Made by a program: the position numbers and the translations under genes
The notes under the pieces: model-generated
Told to the model about the DNA's origin: nothing
Databases searched by the model: none
The model's input: the letters and a program-made list of their open reading frames with translations, nothing else
Part shown: piece by piece, positions 55,891 through 64,000 of the stretch
Layout of the letters: every line of letters starts with the position of its first letter
Numbering within the stretch: position 1 is the first letter of the stretch
Assembly (NCBI GenBank): GCA_028279365.1
Contig: JANQNX010000009.1
Span: forward strand, 248,001 to 312,000
DNA from: Gammaproteobacteria bacterium
Lineage (GTDB): Bacteria; Pseudomonadota; Gammaproteobacteria; Eutrophobiales; Eutrophobiaceae
Direction of reading: 5' to 3'
DNA: 64,000 bases

Positions 55891-56427
55891 ATGCTTGTCC
55901 GTTTGTTATGTGTTTTGAGTATATCAGCACTGTTATTTGCCTGTAGTTCTGACCAGGTAAAGGAAGAAACGCCGGTAGAGGTGGAAGACCTGAGTACAAC
56001 CGCGCCAGATGAAAGCGCTGATGAATCAGGTGTGCAGGCTTACGGTACGGATGACGGCGGTACATCCTCTTTCAGCGAACTGGATGATCCGCAAAGTCAG
56101 CTATCAGTCAGGATTATCTATTTTGAATATGACAGTAGTGAAATACGTGCTGAATATCGTTCTGTGGTAGAAGCACATGCCCGTTATTTGATTGAAAACC
56201 CATCAACCACGATTACCCTTGAGGGTCATGCTGACGAACGTGGTTCCAGAGAATATAACCTGGCTTTAGGGGAAAGACGTGCCCAATCGGTTAAACAACA
56301 AATGACTGTGCTCGGTGCATCCTCCAGCCAGATTCGGCTGGTGAGTTATGGTGAAGAGCGTCCTGCTGTTGATGGCCATGACGAAGCTTCCTGGCAGCAA
56401 AACCGTCGTGTAGAAATTCTATATTAA
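55891..56427 (+). CDS. pal: Peptidoglycan-associated lipoprotein
   Basis: 178 residues. Lipobox LLFAC at about 14-18 for outer-membrane anchoring; acidic linker; OmpA-like peptidoglycan-binding domain with IYFEYDSSEIRAEYR and EGHADERGSREYNLALGERRAQSV, and SYGEERP near the end. A 96-base gap after tolB and an AGGAGAAAA ribosome site suggest a separate, stronger start. Confidence 0.97.
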   Translation: MLVRLLCVLSISALLFACSSDQVKEETPVEVEDLSTTAPDESADESGVQAYGTDDGGTSSFSELDDPQSQLSVRIIYFEYDSSEIRAEYRSVVEAHARYLIENPSTTITLEGHADERGSREYNLALGERRAQSVKQQMTVLGASSSQIRLVSYGEERPAVDGHDEASWQQNRRVEILY

Positions 56428-56435
56428 TTCGTCCG

Positions 56436-57263
56436 ATGCGATATTTTATTCCCGCAGTATTAAGTTGCTGCATGCTCAATACTTCAAGTTATGCTGAAGA
56501 GGCTGATCAGCAGCAAACGTTTGAACCTATTACACAGGATATTAACGGTCGTCTTGATAGGCTTGAACAATATCTGAGTAACAAGGCATTGCTCGATATG
56601 CTGAACGTGTTGGAGACGCTTAAACTTGATGTCAATGAGTTGCGTGGGCAGATTGAAGTGCAGACCCACACCATTGAACAGCTGCAGAAAAAACAGCGCG
56701 ATCTTTATACTGATATTGATCAACGTCTACAGCGACTTGAAAATAATACGCCGGTCAAACAGGCTGAGGCACCTTCAGCAGAGACTGCCGAGACTAAAAA
56801 AGATATGGCTGACAGTACTGAGGTAGCGAAGCAGGATGAGTCGACACCAATGGCTAAACCTGATCCAACCAAGGCTAAGGCCGAGTATCAGCGTGCATTT
56901 AAGTTGTTAAAAGAAGCTCAGTATGAGCAAGCACTGGCGGCGTTCAAAAAATATTTGATTGATTATCCTACCAGCGATTACTCCGATAACGCGCAATACT
57001 GGCTGGGTGAAACCAATTACGTGATGCAAGAATATGATAACGCTATTAATGAATATCAGACCTTGTTAAGTACTTACCCCGACAGTCAGAAAGTCTCGCA
57101 TGCCTTACTAAAAATCGGTTACAGCTATGCTGAGTTGGGTAATGCCAGTGATGCAGAGAAAACCTTGAGCAAAGTAAAAACGGAATACCCGGGCACAACC
57201 GCTGCAAGACTGGCGGATGAGCGTTTGCGCAAGATAAGCAGTAATAAAGAGAGCAATACCTGA
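56436..57263 (+). CDS. cpoB: Cell division coordinator CpoB (YbgF)
   Basis: 275 residues. Signal peptide (about 1-20), trimerising coiled coil (DINGRLDRLEQYLSNKALLDML to QKKQRDLYTDIDQRLQRLEN), low-complexity linker and TPR repeats (AEYQRAFKLLKEAQYEQALAAFKKYLIDYP; DNAQYWLGETNYVMQEYDNAINEYQTLL). Links PBP1B peptidoglycan synthesis with Tol constriction. Last gene of the tol-pal group, one base before queE. Confidence 0.95.
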   Translation: MRYFIPAVLSCCMLNTSSYAEEADQQQTFEPITQDINGRLDRLEQYLSNKALLDMLNVLETLKLDVNELRGQIEVQTHTIEQLQKKQRDLYTDIDQRLQRLENNTPVKQAEAPSAETAETKKDMADSTEVAKQDESTPMAKPDPTKAKAEYQRAFKLLKEAQYEQALAAFKKYLIDYPTSDYSDNAQYWLGETNYVMQEYDNAINEYQTLLSTYPDSQKVSHALLKIGYSYAELGNASDAEKTLSKVKTEYPGTTAARLADERLRKISSNKESNT

Positions 57264-57264
57264 C

Positions 57265-57951
57265 ATGCAACCCGATACTCAGCGTAGTTCGCTAGTGACA
57301 ACAGACGTTAGTACTGAACTACGTATTAATGAGATCTTCTATTCGATTCAGGGTGAATCAACCAAAGTGGGTTTACCCACTATTTTTATCCGTCTGACGG
57401 GTTGTCCACTGCGCTGTCGCTATTGCGATACGGCCTATGCGTTTCACAGTGGTGAGAAGATGACGATTGATTCGATCATTCAATCCATCAGCCAATATCG
57501 TGCCAGGCATGTTACCGTCACCGGCGGTGAGCCTCTGGCGCAAAAATCCTGTCTGGAATTGCTTTCGCGTTTGTGCGACGAAGGTTTTGATGTATCGTTG
57601 GAAACCAGCGGTGCGCTGGATATTTCGCATGTCGATCAACGCGTCATGAAGATCATGGATATTAAAACGCCCTCTTCTACCGAAGAGTCAAAGAATCGTT
57701 ATGAAAATATTAAATGTCTTCATCATCCTGACCAGATAAAATTTGTTATCTGTAATCGCCATGATTATGACTGGACAAAACAGAAACTACTTGAGTACAA
57801 CCTGACTGATATCTGCGAAGTGCTATTATCCCCCGAGCATGAAGCGATTAGTGCGGCTGATCTGGCGGATTGGATTCTGGAGGATCGATTAGCGGTGAGG
57901 CTACAAGTTCAGCTGCATAAGTACTTATGGGGCAATACTCCTGGCCGTTAG
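57265..57951 (+). CDS. queE: 7-carboxy-7-deazaguanine synthase
   Basis: 228 residues, radical SAM enzyme of preQ0/queuosine synthesis. IFYSIQGESTKVGLPTIFIR and the cluster motif CPLRCRYCDTAYAF (CxxxCxxC), then TVTGGEPLAQKSC (GGEP) and LETSGA. Next enzyme queC is encoded 146 bases downstream; queD is not in the window. The N-terminal 20 residues before INEIFYSI are not conserved. Confidence 0.96.
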   Translation: MQPDTQRSSLVTTDVSTELRINEIFYSIQGESTKVGLPTIFIRLTGCPLRCRYCDTAYAFHSGEKMTIDSIIQSISQYRARHVTVTGGEPLAQKSCLELLSRLCDEGFDVSLETSGALDISHVDQRVMKIMDIKTPSSTEESKNRYENIKCLHHPDQIKFVICNRHDYDWTKQKLLEYNLTDICEVLLSPEHEAISAADLADWILEDRLAVRLQVQLHKYLWGNTPGR

Positions 57952-58097
57952 TTGACTGTCTGGTGCCAGTACAAGTTGTATATGCTGTGTCTGGTAAAGA
58001 CCGTGATGAATATACATGCAGTTTGCGAGTTTTTTAATCTGTCTCTGGTTTTCTTTTTATTTCTAACTAATGTTTCGTTTATAAGCTCAATCACACC

Positions 58098-58778
58098 ATG
58101 AGTAACAATAATAAAGCCATTGTACTGGTGTCAGGTGGCCTTGATTCAACGACAGCGCTGGCCATTGCCAAACAGCAAGGTTATGAGTGTTACGCTCTGA
58201 GTTTTGATTATGGCCAGCGTCATATTGCCGAGCTGGATGCAGCGAAACGAGTCGCGAAGCATTTTGCCACGATAGACCATAAAATCATCAAACTGGATCT
58301 GGGGCAAATTGGTGGCTCTGCGCTGACAGACAGTAACATTGCAGTACCGGAAAGTTTTACTGAAGGGATACCGGTCACCTATGTCCCGGCGCGGAATACG
58401 CTTTTTCTATCTTATGCATTGGCCTGGGCAGAAGTCGTCCAGGCGAATGATATTTTTATTGGTGTTAATGCGGTGGATTATTCAGGCTATCCGGACTGTC
58501 GTCCTGAATTTATTCAAGCATTCGAACGGCTGGCGACATTAGCAACCAAAGCTGGCGTTGAGGGTACAGCGATAAAGATACACACACCATTAATCGATCT
58601 CACTAAAGCACAAATTATTCAGCAAGGCATCGCGTTGAATGTTGATTACTCAATCACGGTATCCTGCTATCAGGCTGACAGTAATGGTTATGCTTGTGGC
58701 GTCTGTGATTCGTGCCGGTTCAGAAAGCAGGGGTTTATCGAAGCTGGCGTAGCTGATCCCACACGTTACCTAACGTGA
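58098..58778 (+). CDS. queC: 7-cyano-7-deazaguanine synthase
   Basis: 226 residues. ATP loop [16 protein letters not shown], then [27 protein letters not shown] and the zinc site [20 protein letters not shown]. It makes preQ0 from the QueE product. The acetyltransferase frame starts inside its stop (GTGA). Confidence 0.97.
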   Translation: MSNNNKAIVLVSGGLDSTTALAIAKQQGYECYALSFDYGQRHIAELDAAKRVAKHFATIDHKIIKLDLGQIGGSALTDSNIAVPESFTEGIPVTYVPARNTLFLSYALAWAEVVQANDIFIGVNAVDYSGYPDCRPEFIQAFERLATLATKAGVEGTAIKIHTPLIDLTKAQIIQQGIALNVDYSITVSCYQADSNGYACGVCDSCRFRKQGFIEAGVADPTRYLT

Positions 58779-59263
58779 ACCAAATCAAGTTTAGTCATGA
58801 CATGAGCATGGAAATTAAACGGCTAGACAATAATGATATAAGCCTCATGCGGTCTTTGTTGGACTTGTTTGGTGAGGTGTTTGATGATGTTAAGACTTAT
58901 TGTCATGCTCAGCCTGAAACACCCTACTTAAAAAGACTACTGGCAAACCCGTCTTTCTTCACCTTGGTGGCAATTGATGATAATGAAGTGATTGCGGGTT
59001 TGGCTGCCTATGAATTAATCAAGTTTGAACAGCAACGCAGTGAGATATATATCTATGATTTAGCTGTCAGTAAACATTATCGGCGACAAGGCATAGCCAC
59101 CGCATTGATTAATTATCTTAGAACTATTGCTAATGAAACAGGGGCCTATGTCATTTTTGTACAAGCGGATTATGGCGATGAACCTGCGATTGCTTTGTAT
59201 GAGAAATTAGGTATTCGTGAACAGGTGCTGCACTTTGATATTGCTATCAATCATGAAGAGTAG
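58775..59263 (+). CDS. Aminoglycoside 3-N-acetyltransferase, AAC(3)-I type
   Basis: 162 residues from GTG; the ATG at 58808 ([11 protein letters not shown]) is the more likely start because the family begins there. A GNAT enzyme. [53 protein letters not shown] (acetyl-CoA loop), [16 protein letters not shown] and [17 protein letters not shown] match AAC(3)-Ia nearly word for word. Such enzymes acetylate gentamicin-type drugs. Its place beside queC, without integron or transposon features, suggests a native chromosomal gene. Confidence 0.9.
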   Translation: MNQIKFSHDMSMEIKRLDNNDISLMRSLLDLFGEVFDDVKTYCHAQPETPYLKRLLANPSFFTLVAIDDNEVIAGLAAYELIKFEQQRSEIYIYDLAVSKHYRRQGIATALINYLRTIANETGAYVIFVQADYGDEPAIALYEKLGIREQVLHFDIAINHEE

Positions 59264-59335
59264 CTAATGGAATACCGCTGAATCAATTCCAGTCGTCGAG
59301 ATGAATGAAAATCAATCAGCCAACCGGTCTTGATT

Positions 59336-61537
59336 TTAAGAGCGACCGTATCGAACTTGTAGGCTATTTGGTTTCCTGTACCTAGACAAAGACGCTAATT
59401 GCAGTGATTCAGTCAGACGCACATAGTTGAAGTAGCGTGTTCTGATTTCCCTGACATACACGACCGTCTCACCGCAGCGGCAAAGGCGGATTTGTTCTCC
59501 ATCGCGGTTGAACGGTTGCGCCATTTTCATCATCGCTACCTCAACATTGTCAAACCAGCGATTACGATCCAGTCCCATTTCCTCTGCGATATCCCTGGCT
59601 TTTTTCACACGGCCCGGTCCTGCGTTATAGGACGCCAGCGTAAACCATATCCTATCTTCGAGTAGCAGCGTATCTTCAAATTGATCGCGGATGTAATTTA
59701 AATAACGCACGCCTGCATTAATGCTTGTTTCCGGGTTACGGGATTCATTCAGGCTGACGCCCATGAAATCTGCTGTCTCAGGAATTAACTGCATTAAACC
59801 CTCGGCACCTTTGTGAGATAAGGCCGCTGGATTAAACTGGCTTTCCTGAAACATTAATGCCGTTATTAAACGCCAGTCGAAAGCATACTGGCTAGCGTAC
59901 TTTTGAATATGATTATCGTAAGGAGATAATGCAGTTAGTCGCGTAGTATTGTAATCACCTGATTTCGGGATCAGTGAACGCTCAAAATAACGCGCGTGTA
60001 AAATATTATAATGTTCCCCACGGTATTCGTTTTCGATGTAGCTATCCAGTGCACGTAATAACTGTTTATCATTTTCGCGCACAGCCCAACGATGCGAGAC
60101 GGGTTCCGACAGGTTAAATTTATATTCCAGGCCGATATCTTTAGAGAAGCCGTCCTTGTATTGGTGGTAGCCGATCACGGTCAGATCATACATACCCAGT
60201 GCCACCATTAATAAGGTGCCTTCCATGTTGACGCCGTTGTCAGCCATGACTAATTCAAACTCAGCGCCATTCTCTTGCAGTTGCAACATGTAATCCCAGT
60301 AGGGGCTGTCGCTTGGTAAGGTGATACGGCGACCGGATAAATCGCGAATATCAACAATCGCTTGTTCTGCTGTCCGACCCACTATCATCGGGTTAGAGTA
60401 ATTGTACGCTTTCGAATATTTATAGCGCGTATCCTTCATCATCAGGTTCATTGGCAATGAAGCCGCGATTACATCGCCTTTCCCTTCGCGCAGTAACTGA
60501 AACATTTCGTTTTGCGAGTTGGCAACAATTACATCGACGCGTAGTCGGTGCTGTTCGGCAAAATGATTTAACAGCTCGTATTCGAAGCCATACAGCTTGC
60601 CGTTGTTAAGGTAGTAATGTGAGGGGTTAGAGCTGGTAATCACCCGCAAAATACCGCGATCTTTTATGCCGGAAAAGTCATCGAACTCGGTCGTAACCAG
60701 ATTATGTGTCAGGTGTTGTTGATTGAGATATTCATTCAGGCTGATTTTTAAATCAGTCGCATCAGTATCTACTGCCCAGGCCATGTTGTTGACTGAAGAG
60801 ATGGCAAAGTTAGCTGCCAATTCCTTATTGGACGGCAGATAGTTATCCAGAAACAGGCTGTCTGCTACGACCAGGTCATATTCACCGGACTTTACTTTCT
60901 GCATCGTTTGTTCGTAAGGCATGCTTGGCGGGATTTCAACCAACACCAAGCCCGGCAGGGTTTCAGCCAGCTCTTCCAGTTTCTGCCAGATGTCGGAGTT
61001 TTTGTAGGCAGCAATTTGCCTACCGACTAAATCTTTCTCACGTTGGATGCGGCTGTTGTCAGCACGATGGACAACCTTATACGCTGCTTTCGCCCACGTG
61101 TAAGTGTATTCAACCCGTTTGCTACCCGCATCAATCTTATTATGCTGGCCAGCGATGATATCGCCTTTACCTTTCATTAAAGAAGGGAGCAGATTCCATT
61201 CTTCATCAACGTATACCCACAGTGGGTTGAGGTTGTTGTCCAGCGAAAACTGCTCAATCAATTCTTTTTCTTTTCGACTGATACTGCAGCCGTTCGATTT
61301 TTTATGTAGCAGGACTTTAAGTTCGCCGCTGGCTTTGATTCGCTCAAGGTTCGATTCGAATTCGAGATCGATAACGGAATGTTGGCTGGGCAAGGATTTG
61401 GGTGATTCGCAGTAATGATCGACTGTCGCTTGATTGGATTCGCCAGTCTCATTGGCACTGACACTAAATGACGTGGTCAGCATTAATAGCTGGCAGAGAA
61501 CAATAACTGCTAATTGTCCAAACGTCGTTTTATACAT
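59336..61537 (-). CDS. MltF-like lytic transglycosylase with two solute-binding domains
   Basis: 733 residues, much longer than the about 500 of MltF. Signal peptide (1-28), a first solute-binding type 3 domain (about 65-270, GELKVLLHKKSNGCSIS), a second (about 285-520, IKDRGILRVITSSNPSHYYLNNGKLYGFEYELL) and a C-terminal SLT domain (about 550-690) with catalytic Glu in MFQESQFNP, GLMQLIPETA and TLASYNAGPGRV. It cleaves peptidoglycan glycan strands; the doubled binding domain may sense muropeptides. A perfect CRP-type site lies upstream. Confidence 0.92.
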   Translation of the reverse strand: MYKTTFGQLAVIVLCQLLMLTTSFSVSANETGESNQATVDHYCESPKSLPSQHSVIDLEFESNLERIKASGELKVLLHKKSNGCSISRKEKELIEQFSLDNNLNPLWVYVDEEWNLLPSLMKGKGDIIAGQHNKIDAGSKRVEYTYTWAKAAYKVVHRADNSRIQREKDLVGRQIAAYKNSDIWQKLEELAETLPGLVLVEIPPSMPYEQTMQKVKSGEYDLVVADSLFLDNYLPSNKELAANFAISSVNNMAWAVDTDATDLKISLNEYLNQQHLTHNLVTTEFDDFSGIKDRGILRVITSSNPSHYYLNNGKLYGFEYELLNHFAEQHRLRVDVIVANSQNEMFQLLREGKGDVIAASLPMNLMMKDTRYKYSKAYNYSNPMIVGRTAEQAIVDIRDLSGRRITLPSDSPYWDYMLQLQENGAEFELVMADNGVNMEGTLLMVALGMYDLTVIGYHQYKDGFSKDIGLEYKFNLSEPVSHRWAVRENDKQLLRALDSYIENEYRGEHYNILHARYFERSLIPKSGDYNTTRLTALSPYDNHIQKYASQYAFDWRLITALMFQESQFNPAALSHKGAEGLMQLIPETADFMGVSLNESRNPETSINAGVRYLNYIRDQFEDTLLLEDRIWFTLASYNAGPGRVKKARDIAEEMGLDRNRWFDNVEVAMMKMAQPFNRDGEQIRLCRCGETVVYVREIRTRYFNYVRLTESLQLASLSRYRKPNSLQVRYGRS

Positions 61538-61616
61538 GGCGTTAAAAAATTTCGTTATCTATTTGTTGATTAAACGGAATTTGCGCGAATCATAGCCGTT
61601 GATCGTCAAAATATCT

Positions 61617-61653
61617 ATATATAGTGGTGAAAAAAATTTTTACCGCTATATAT
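61617..61653. repeat. Long AT-rich inverted repeat upstream of the transglycosylase gene
   Basis: Arms ATATATAGTGGTGAAAA (from 61617) and TTTTACCGCTATATAT (to 61653) pair over about 17 bases with two mismatches that are G-U in RNA. The inner A and T runs and the position, about 80 bases before the start codon, suit a regulatory or terminator-like hairpin. Confidence 0.55.
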
Positions 61654-61673
61654 GGAATTAGGCTAAATGAGAA

Positions 61674-61689
61674 TGTGAAACATATCACA
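61674..61689. promoter_or_regulatory. Consensus CRP/FNR-family site TGTGA-N6-TCACA
   Basis: TGTGA-AACATA-TCACA, a perfect match to the E. coli CRP consensus core, 137 bases upstream of the transglycosylase start codon (minus strand). Fits a CRP or Vfr-type activator acting on this gene. Confidence 0.6.
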
Positions 61690-61818
61690 CTATATATTGC
61701 ACTGCAACAAATCACATGTTGCTGGGTGGTTGGATGACAGATTGGTCTATAAGTTCAGTTCAGCTCTTTTGAGCCAGAAACTAAGCTGACGGGAAATAAG
61801 TGAGTAGTTACTCTATAG

Positions 61819-62478
61819 TTATAATAAGTCTCTATTTGCTTTTTCAAGTCTGTCCTGTGTGCCGACATCGTTCCAGTAACCTTGAAATAACTCACCGGAT
61901 ACCTGGTCAGATTTCGATGCCTGACGAATAAGTGGTGCCAATGGGCGTACGCCTTCAATATAGCCGTCAAAAAAGTGTCTGTGATAAATACCGATACCGC
62001 TAAAGGTATATTTTTTTTCTGTATTATAGTGAATCAGGCCGTTTTTCAGCCCGAAGTCGCCTTCAGGATGATGCTTGGGGTTTTCCACAAGGACCAAATG
62101 TGCTGTCTTGTCAGCGTCTAGTCGCAGTTCCGTATAATCAAAATCGGTGACGACGTCTGCGTTAGTCACGATAAACGTGTCTGAGTCCAGCAATGGTAAT
62201 GCCTTGATGATGCCGCCAGCGGTTTCCAGCGGGTTACCATTCTCGACCGAATACTGGATCGTCACACCATAGCGTTCACCATTACCCAATTGTTCATGAA
62301 TCTGCTCCCCCATGATGCCAGTGTTAATTACCAGCTCGCTGATGCCGGCGGTGGCGAGTGCTTGAACTTGTCTTACTATTAGTGACAGCCCCGCGACTTT
62401 TAATAGTGGTTTAGGCGTGTCATCGGTCAGAGGTCGCATGCGTTCACCCTTGCCGGCAGCAAGAATCATGGCCTTCAC
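61819..62478 (-). CDS. murU: N-acetylmuramate 1-phosphate uridylyltransferase
   Basis: 219 residues, nucleotidyltransferase. AMILAAGKGERMRPLTDDTPKPLLKVAG is the NTP-binding signature, then NADVVTDFDY and the C-terminal SGELFQGYWNDVGTQDRL. Second enzyme of the AmgK-MurU cell-wall recycling route that makes UDP-MurNAc and bypasses fosfomycin-sensitive MurA. Overlaps amgK by four bases. Confidence 0.94.
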   Translation of the reverse strand: MKAMILAAGKGERMRPLTDDTPKPLLKVAGLSLIVRQVQALATAGISELVINTGIMGEQIHEQLGNGERYGVTIQYSVENGNPLETAGGIIKALPLLDSDTFIVTNADVVTDFDYTELRLDADKTAHLVLVENPKHHPEGDFGLKNGLIHYNTEKKYTFSGIGIYHRHFFDGYIEGVRPLAPLIRQASKSDQVSGELFQGYWNDVGTQDRLEKANRDLL

Positions 62479-63470
62479 TTTTTCGTTCCCATGGCTGGTA
62501 ATACCTTGCGCTCGATCAATTCACAAAGCTCAGACAGTTCCGGGTACTGGTCACCCAATTCAGTTATGTACGACAGCGTACGAGGGATATCTTTTAAATA
62601 ACCGCTTTTCCCATCGCGATGATACAGTCGAGCAAAAATACCACTGGCCTTTAAATGCCGTTGTACGCCCATCAAGTCAAACCAGCGTTGGAAGGCGGCG
62701 CGGTTAAAGGCAAGTTCAATATCTTTATCTTTTAGCCGTTCCAGATAATAGTTAATGCAATCAGTAACCAGGTCCTGCGGCCATTTCACGTAGCAATCTT
62801 TCAACAGTGAGACGAGGTCATAACTGATCGGCCCGGATACGGCATCCTGAAAGTCAATAACACCCGGGTTATTAATGTCGGTTAACATCAGGTTGCGAGA
62901 GTGATAGTCACGATGAACAAATGCTTGTGGTTGTTCAAGTGCATTAGTTATCAAACATTCCGTCAGGCTATGTCTGCCTTGATTAAATTCGCTATCATCT
63001 AATTGCAAATGCTGTTTTAGTAGCCAATCGTAAAATAAGTTAATTTCGTTTTCTAATAATGCGCTATCGTAATCGGGAAGCTCCTCGGTACTGACTTTTT
63101 TCTGCATAACTAACAACGCATCAATCGCCTGTTGGTAGAGTGTTTGAGCATTGGCTGTTTTCAGCGATGATAAATAATGCGTTTGCCCGAGATCGCTGAT
63201 GATTAAAAAACCTTGTTCCAGATTTGTGTGCAGGATTTCGGGTGCGTTTATCTCTGCAGACACCAGTCGTTTTGCGATATCGATAAACGCGTCGCAGTTT
63301 TCATGCAAGGGCGGTGCATCCATTACGATGTAATGTTTACTATCATGAAGAATTCGATAATAGCAGCGAAAACTTGCATCTTCAGATGCAGGTTTGAGTT
63401 CAACCGTGTCCACATCAAGTACTGTGTTTAACCAGTCGTGTAATTGTTCTAAACGTGAAGCCATCGTCAT
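62475..63470 (-). CDS. amgK: N-acetylmuramate/N-acetylglucosamine kinase
   Basis: 331 residues, aminoglycoside-phosphotransferase-like fold. Seen: ASFRCYYRI and YIVMDAPP near the start, HRDYHSRNLML with the catalytic Asp, and GVIDFQDAVSGPISYDLVSLLKDCYV. With murU it forms the recycling pair found in Pseudomonas and relatives. It is divergent from the CaCA antiporter gene. Confidence 0.94.
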   Translation of the reverse strand: MTMASRLEQLHDWLNTVLDVDTVELKPASEDASFRCYYRILHDSKHYIVMDAPPLHENCDAFIDIAKRLVSAEINAPEILHTNLEQGFLIISDLGQTHYLSSLKTANAQTLYQQAIDALLVMQKKVSTEELPDYDSALLENEINLFYDWLLKQHLQLDDSEFNQGRHSLTECLITNALEQPQAFVHRDYHSRNLMLTDINNPGVIDFQDAVSGPISYDLVSLLKDCYVKWPQDLVTDCINYYLERLKDKDIELAFNRAAFQRWFDLMGVQRHLKASGIFARLYHRDGKSGYLKDIPRTLSYITELGDQYPELSELCELIERKVLPAMGTKK

Positions 63471-63601
63471 AATTAGGGAATACAGGTTGGCAGTCTATGA
63501 TTATTTTGAATTGAGGTAAAAACCGGACTTGTGTATTTCTCAGTAATGCTTGATTCTGGCATCATTCAATAATTATAACTTTTACAGGGGAATATCAGCA
63601 C

Positions 63602-64000
63602 GTGCTGATTTCATGTCTTTTTGTCTTAGTTGGTCTCGTTATTCTAGTCTATGGTGCTGATGTATTTGTAGTTGGGGCAGCGAGTATCGCACGCCTGTCA
63701 GGCATGTCATCGTTAGTGATAGGTTTAACGGTGGTTGGTTTTGCCACCTCTGCACCGGAGATCATTGTTGGTTCGGTCTCTGCCTGGCAGGATAAAACAG
63801 CAATTGCGATCGGTAACGCACTGGGTTCTAACATTACCAATATTGGTTTGGTACTGGGTGTCAGTATTTTACTGTTACCAATAGCAATATCTTCAACAGC
63901 GCTAAAGCGTGAATACGGTTTGATGTTGGCAGCGATTGCCGTTGGATTCGTGCTTATGCTAGACGGTGAATTAAGCCGAATCGATGGCATCATTCTGGTT
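63602..64000 (+). CDS. Calcium/sodium antiporter of the CaCA family, N-terminal part
   Basis: An open frame from GTG at 63602 (GGGGA upstream) runs off the right edge, 133 codons. The product VLISCLFVLVGLVILVYGAD and the alpha-1 repeat SSLVIGLTVVGFATSAPEII with GNALGSNITNIGLVLG match YrbG-type antiporters (GxGxTxxAxxPEL and GxxxGSNxxNxxLVLG). Truncated at the window edge. Confidence 0.88.
   Translation, partial: MLISCLFVLVGLVILVYGADVFVVGAASIARLSGMSSLVIGLTVVGFATSAPEIIVGSVSAWQDKTAIAIGNALGSNITNIGLVLGVSILLLPIAISSTALKREYGLMLAAIAVGFVLMLDGELSRIDGIILV

Noticed and set aside
57952..58097. PreQ1 riboswitch before queC
   Set aside because: No preQ1 aptamer (short GC stem with A-rich tail next to the start) could be recognised in the 146-base gap.

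Overview
The window is chromosomal DNA of a gammaproteobacterium, seen from its housekeeping gene order. accC-prmA-(zinc-ribbon DUF3426)-dusB-fis-purH-purD on the left, and yebC-ruvCAB-ybgC-tolQRAB-pal-cpoB-queE-queC on the right, are classic gammaproteobacterial neighbourhoods. A pyrophosphate-dependent phosphofructokinase with a membrane pyrophosphatase, and soxYZ, point to a free-living bacterium with PPi-linked glycolysis and some sulfur-compound oxidation, as in methylotrophic or sulfur-oxidising lineages. The genus cannot be fixed from sequence alone.

Layout. 1-9.1 kb: accC end, prmA, DUF3426 protein, then an AT-rich three-gene insert on the minus strand (alpha/beta hydrolase, frameshifted DUF2255-like gene, AraC regulator), then dusB-fis and purH-purD. 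9.1-19.3 kb: aquaporin, DEAD-box helicase, hisB-hisH, hemF, dtd, rpiA, ilvA, rdgC, maf and small or unknown genes. 19.4-28.1 kb: hppA, a hypoxanthine/uracil-DNA glycosylase, nnrU, a DsbA-like oxidoreductase, pfp, the periplasmic protease bepA, soxYZ and a CPBP membrane protease. 28.1-31.5 kb: an outer-membrane porin and a tungstate-type binding protein, divergent from a ModE-like one-component regulator.

31.6-40.6 kb is the accessory region. A secreted 1472-residue Rhs/YD-repeat protein is followed by three displaced copies of the Rhs core end. Each carries a different C-terminal tip and is followed by small, AT-rich, mostly membrane-protein genes that look like immunity genes. Several pieces are frameshifted or reduced to remnants, so this is a decaying toxin-tip/immunity cassette array.

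40.7-44.1 kb: a soluble tandem-PAS chemotaxis transducer, a secreted beta-propeller protein and a tRNA-Lys gene next to a partial copy of its own 3' end fused to a hairpin-rich element. 44.2-64 kb: fmdB, DUF502, aspS (non-discriminating type), nadA, a lipase-like gene, yebC, the ruv and tol-pal clusters, preQ0 genes, an AAC(3)-I-type acetyltransferase, an unusually long MltF-like transglycosylase with a perfect CRP-type site upstream, the murU-amgK cell-wall recycling pair and the start of a CaCA antiporter.

Coordinates of sites were counted by hand from the sequence lines. Family assignments come from motif recognition; no database search was run.
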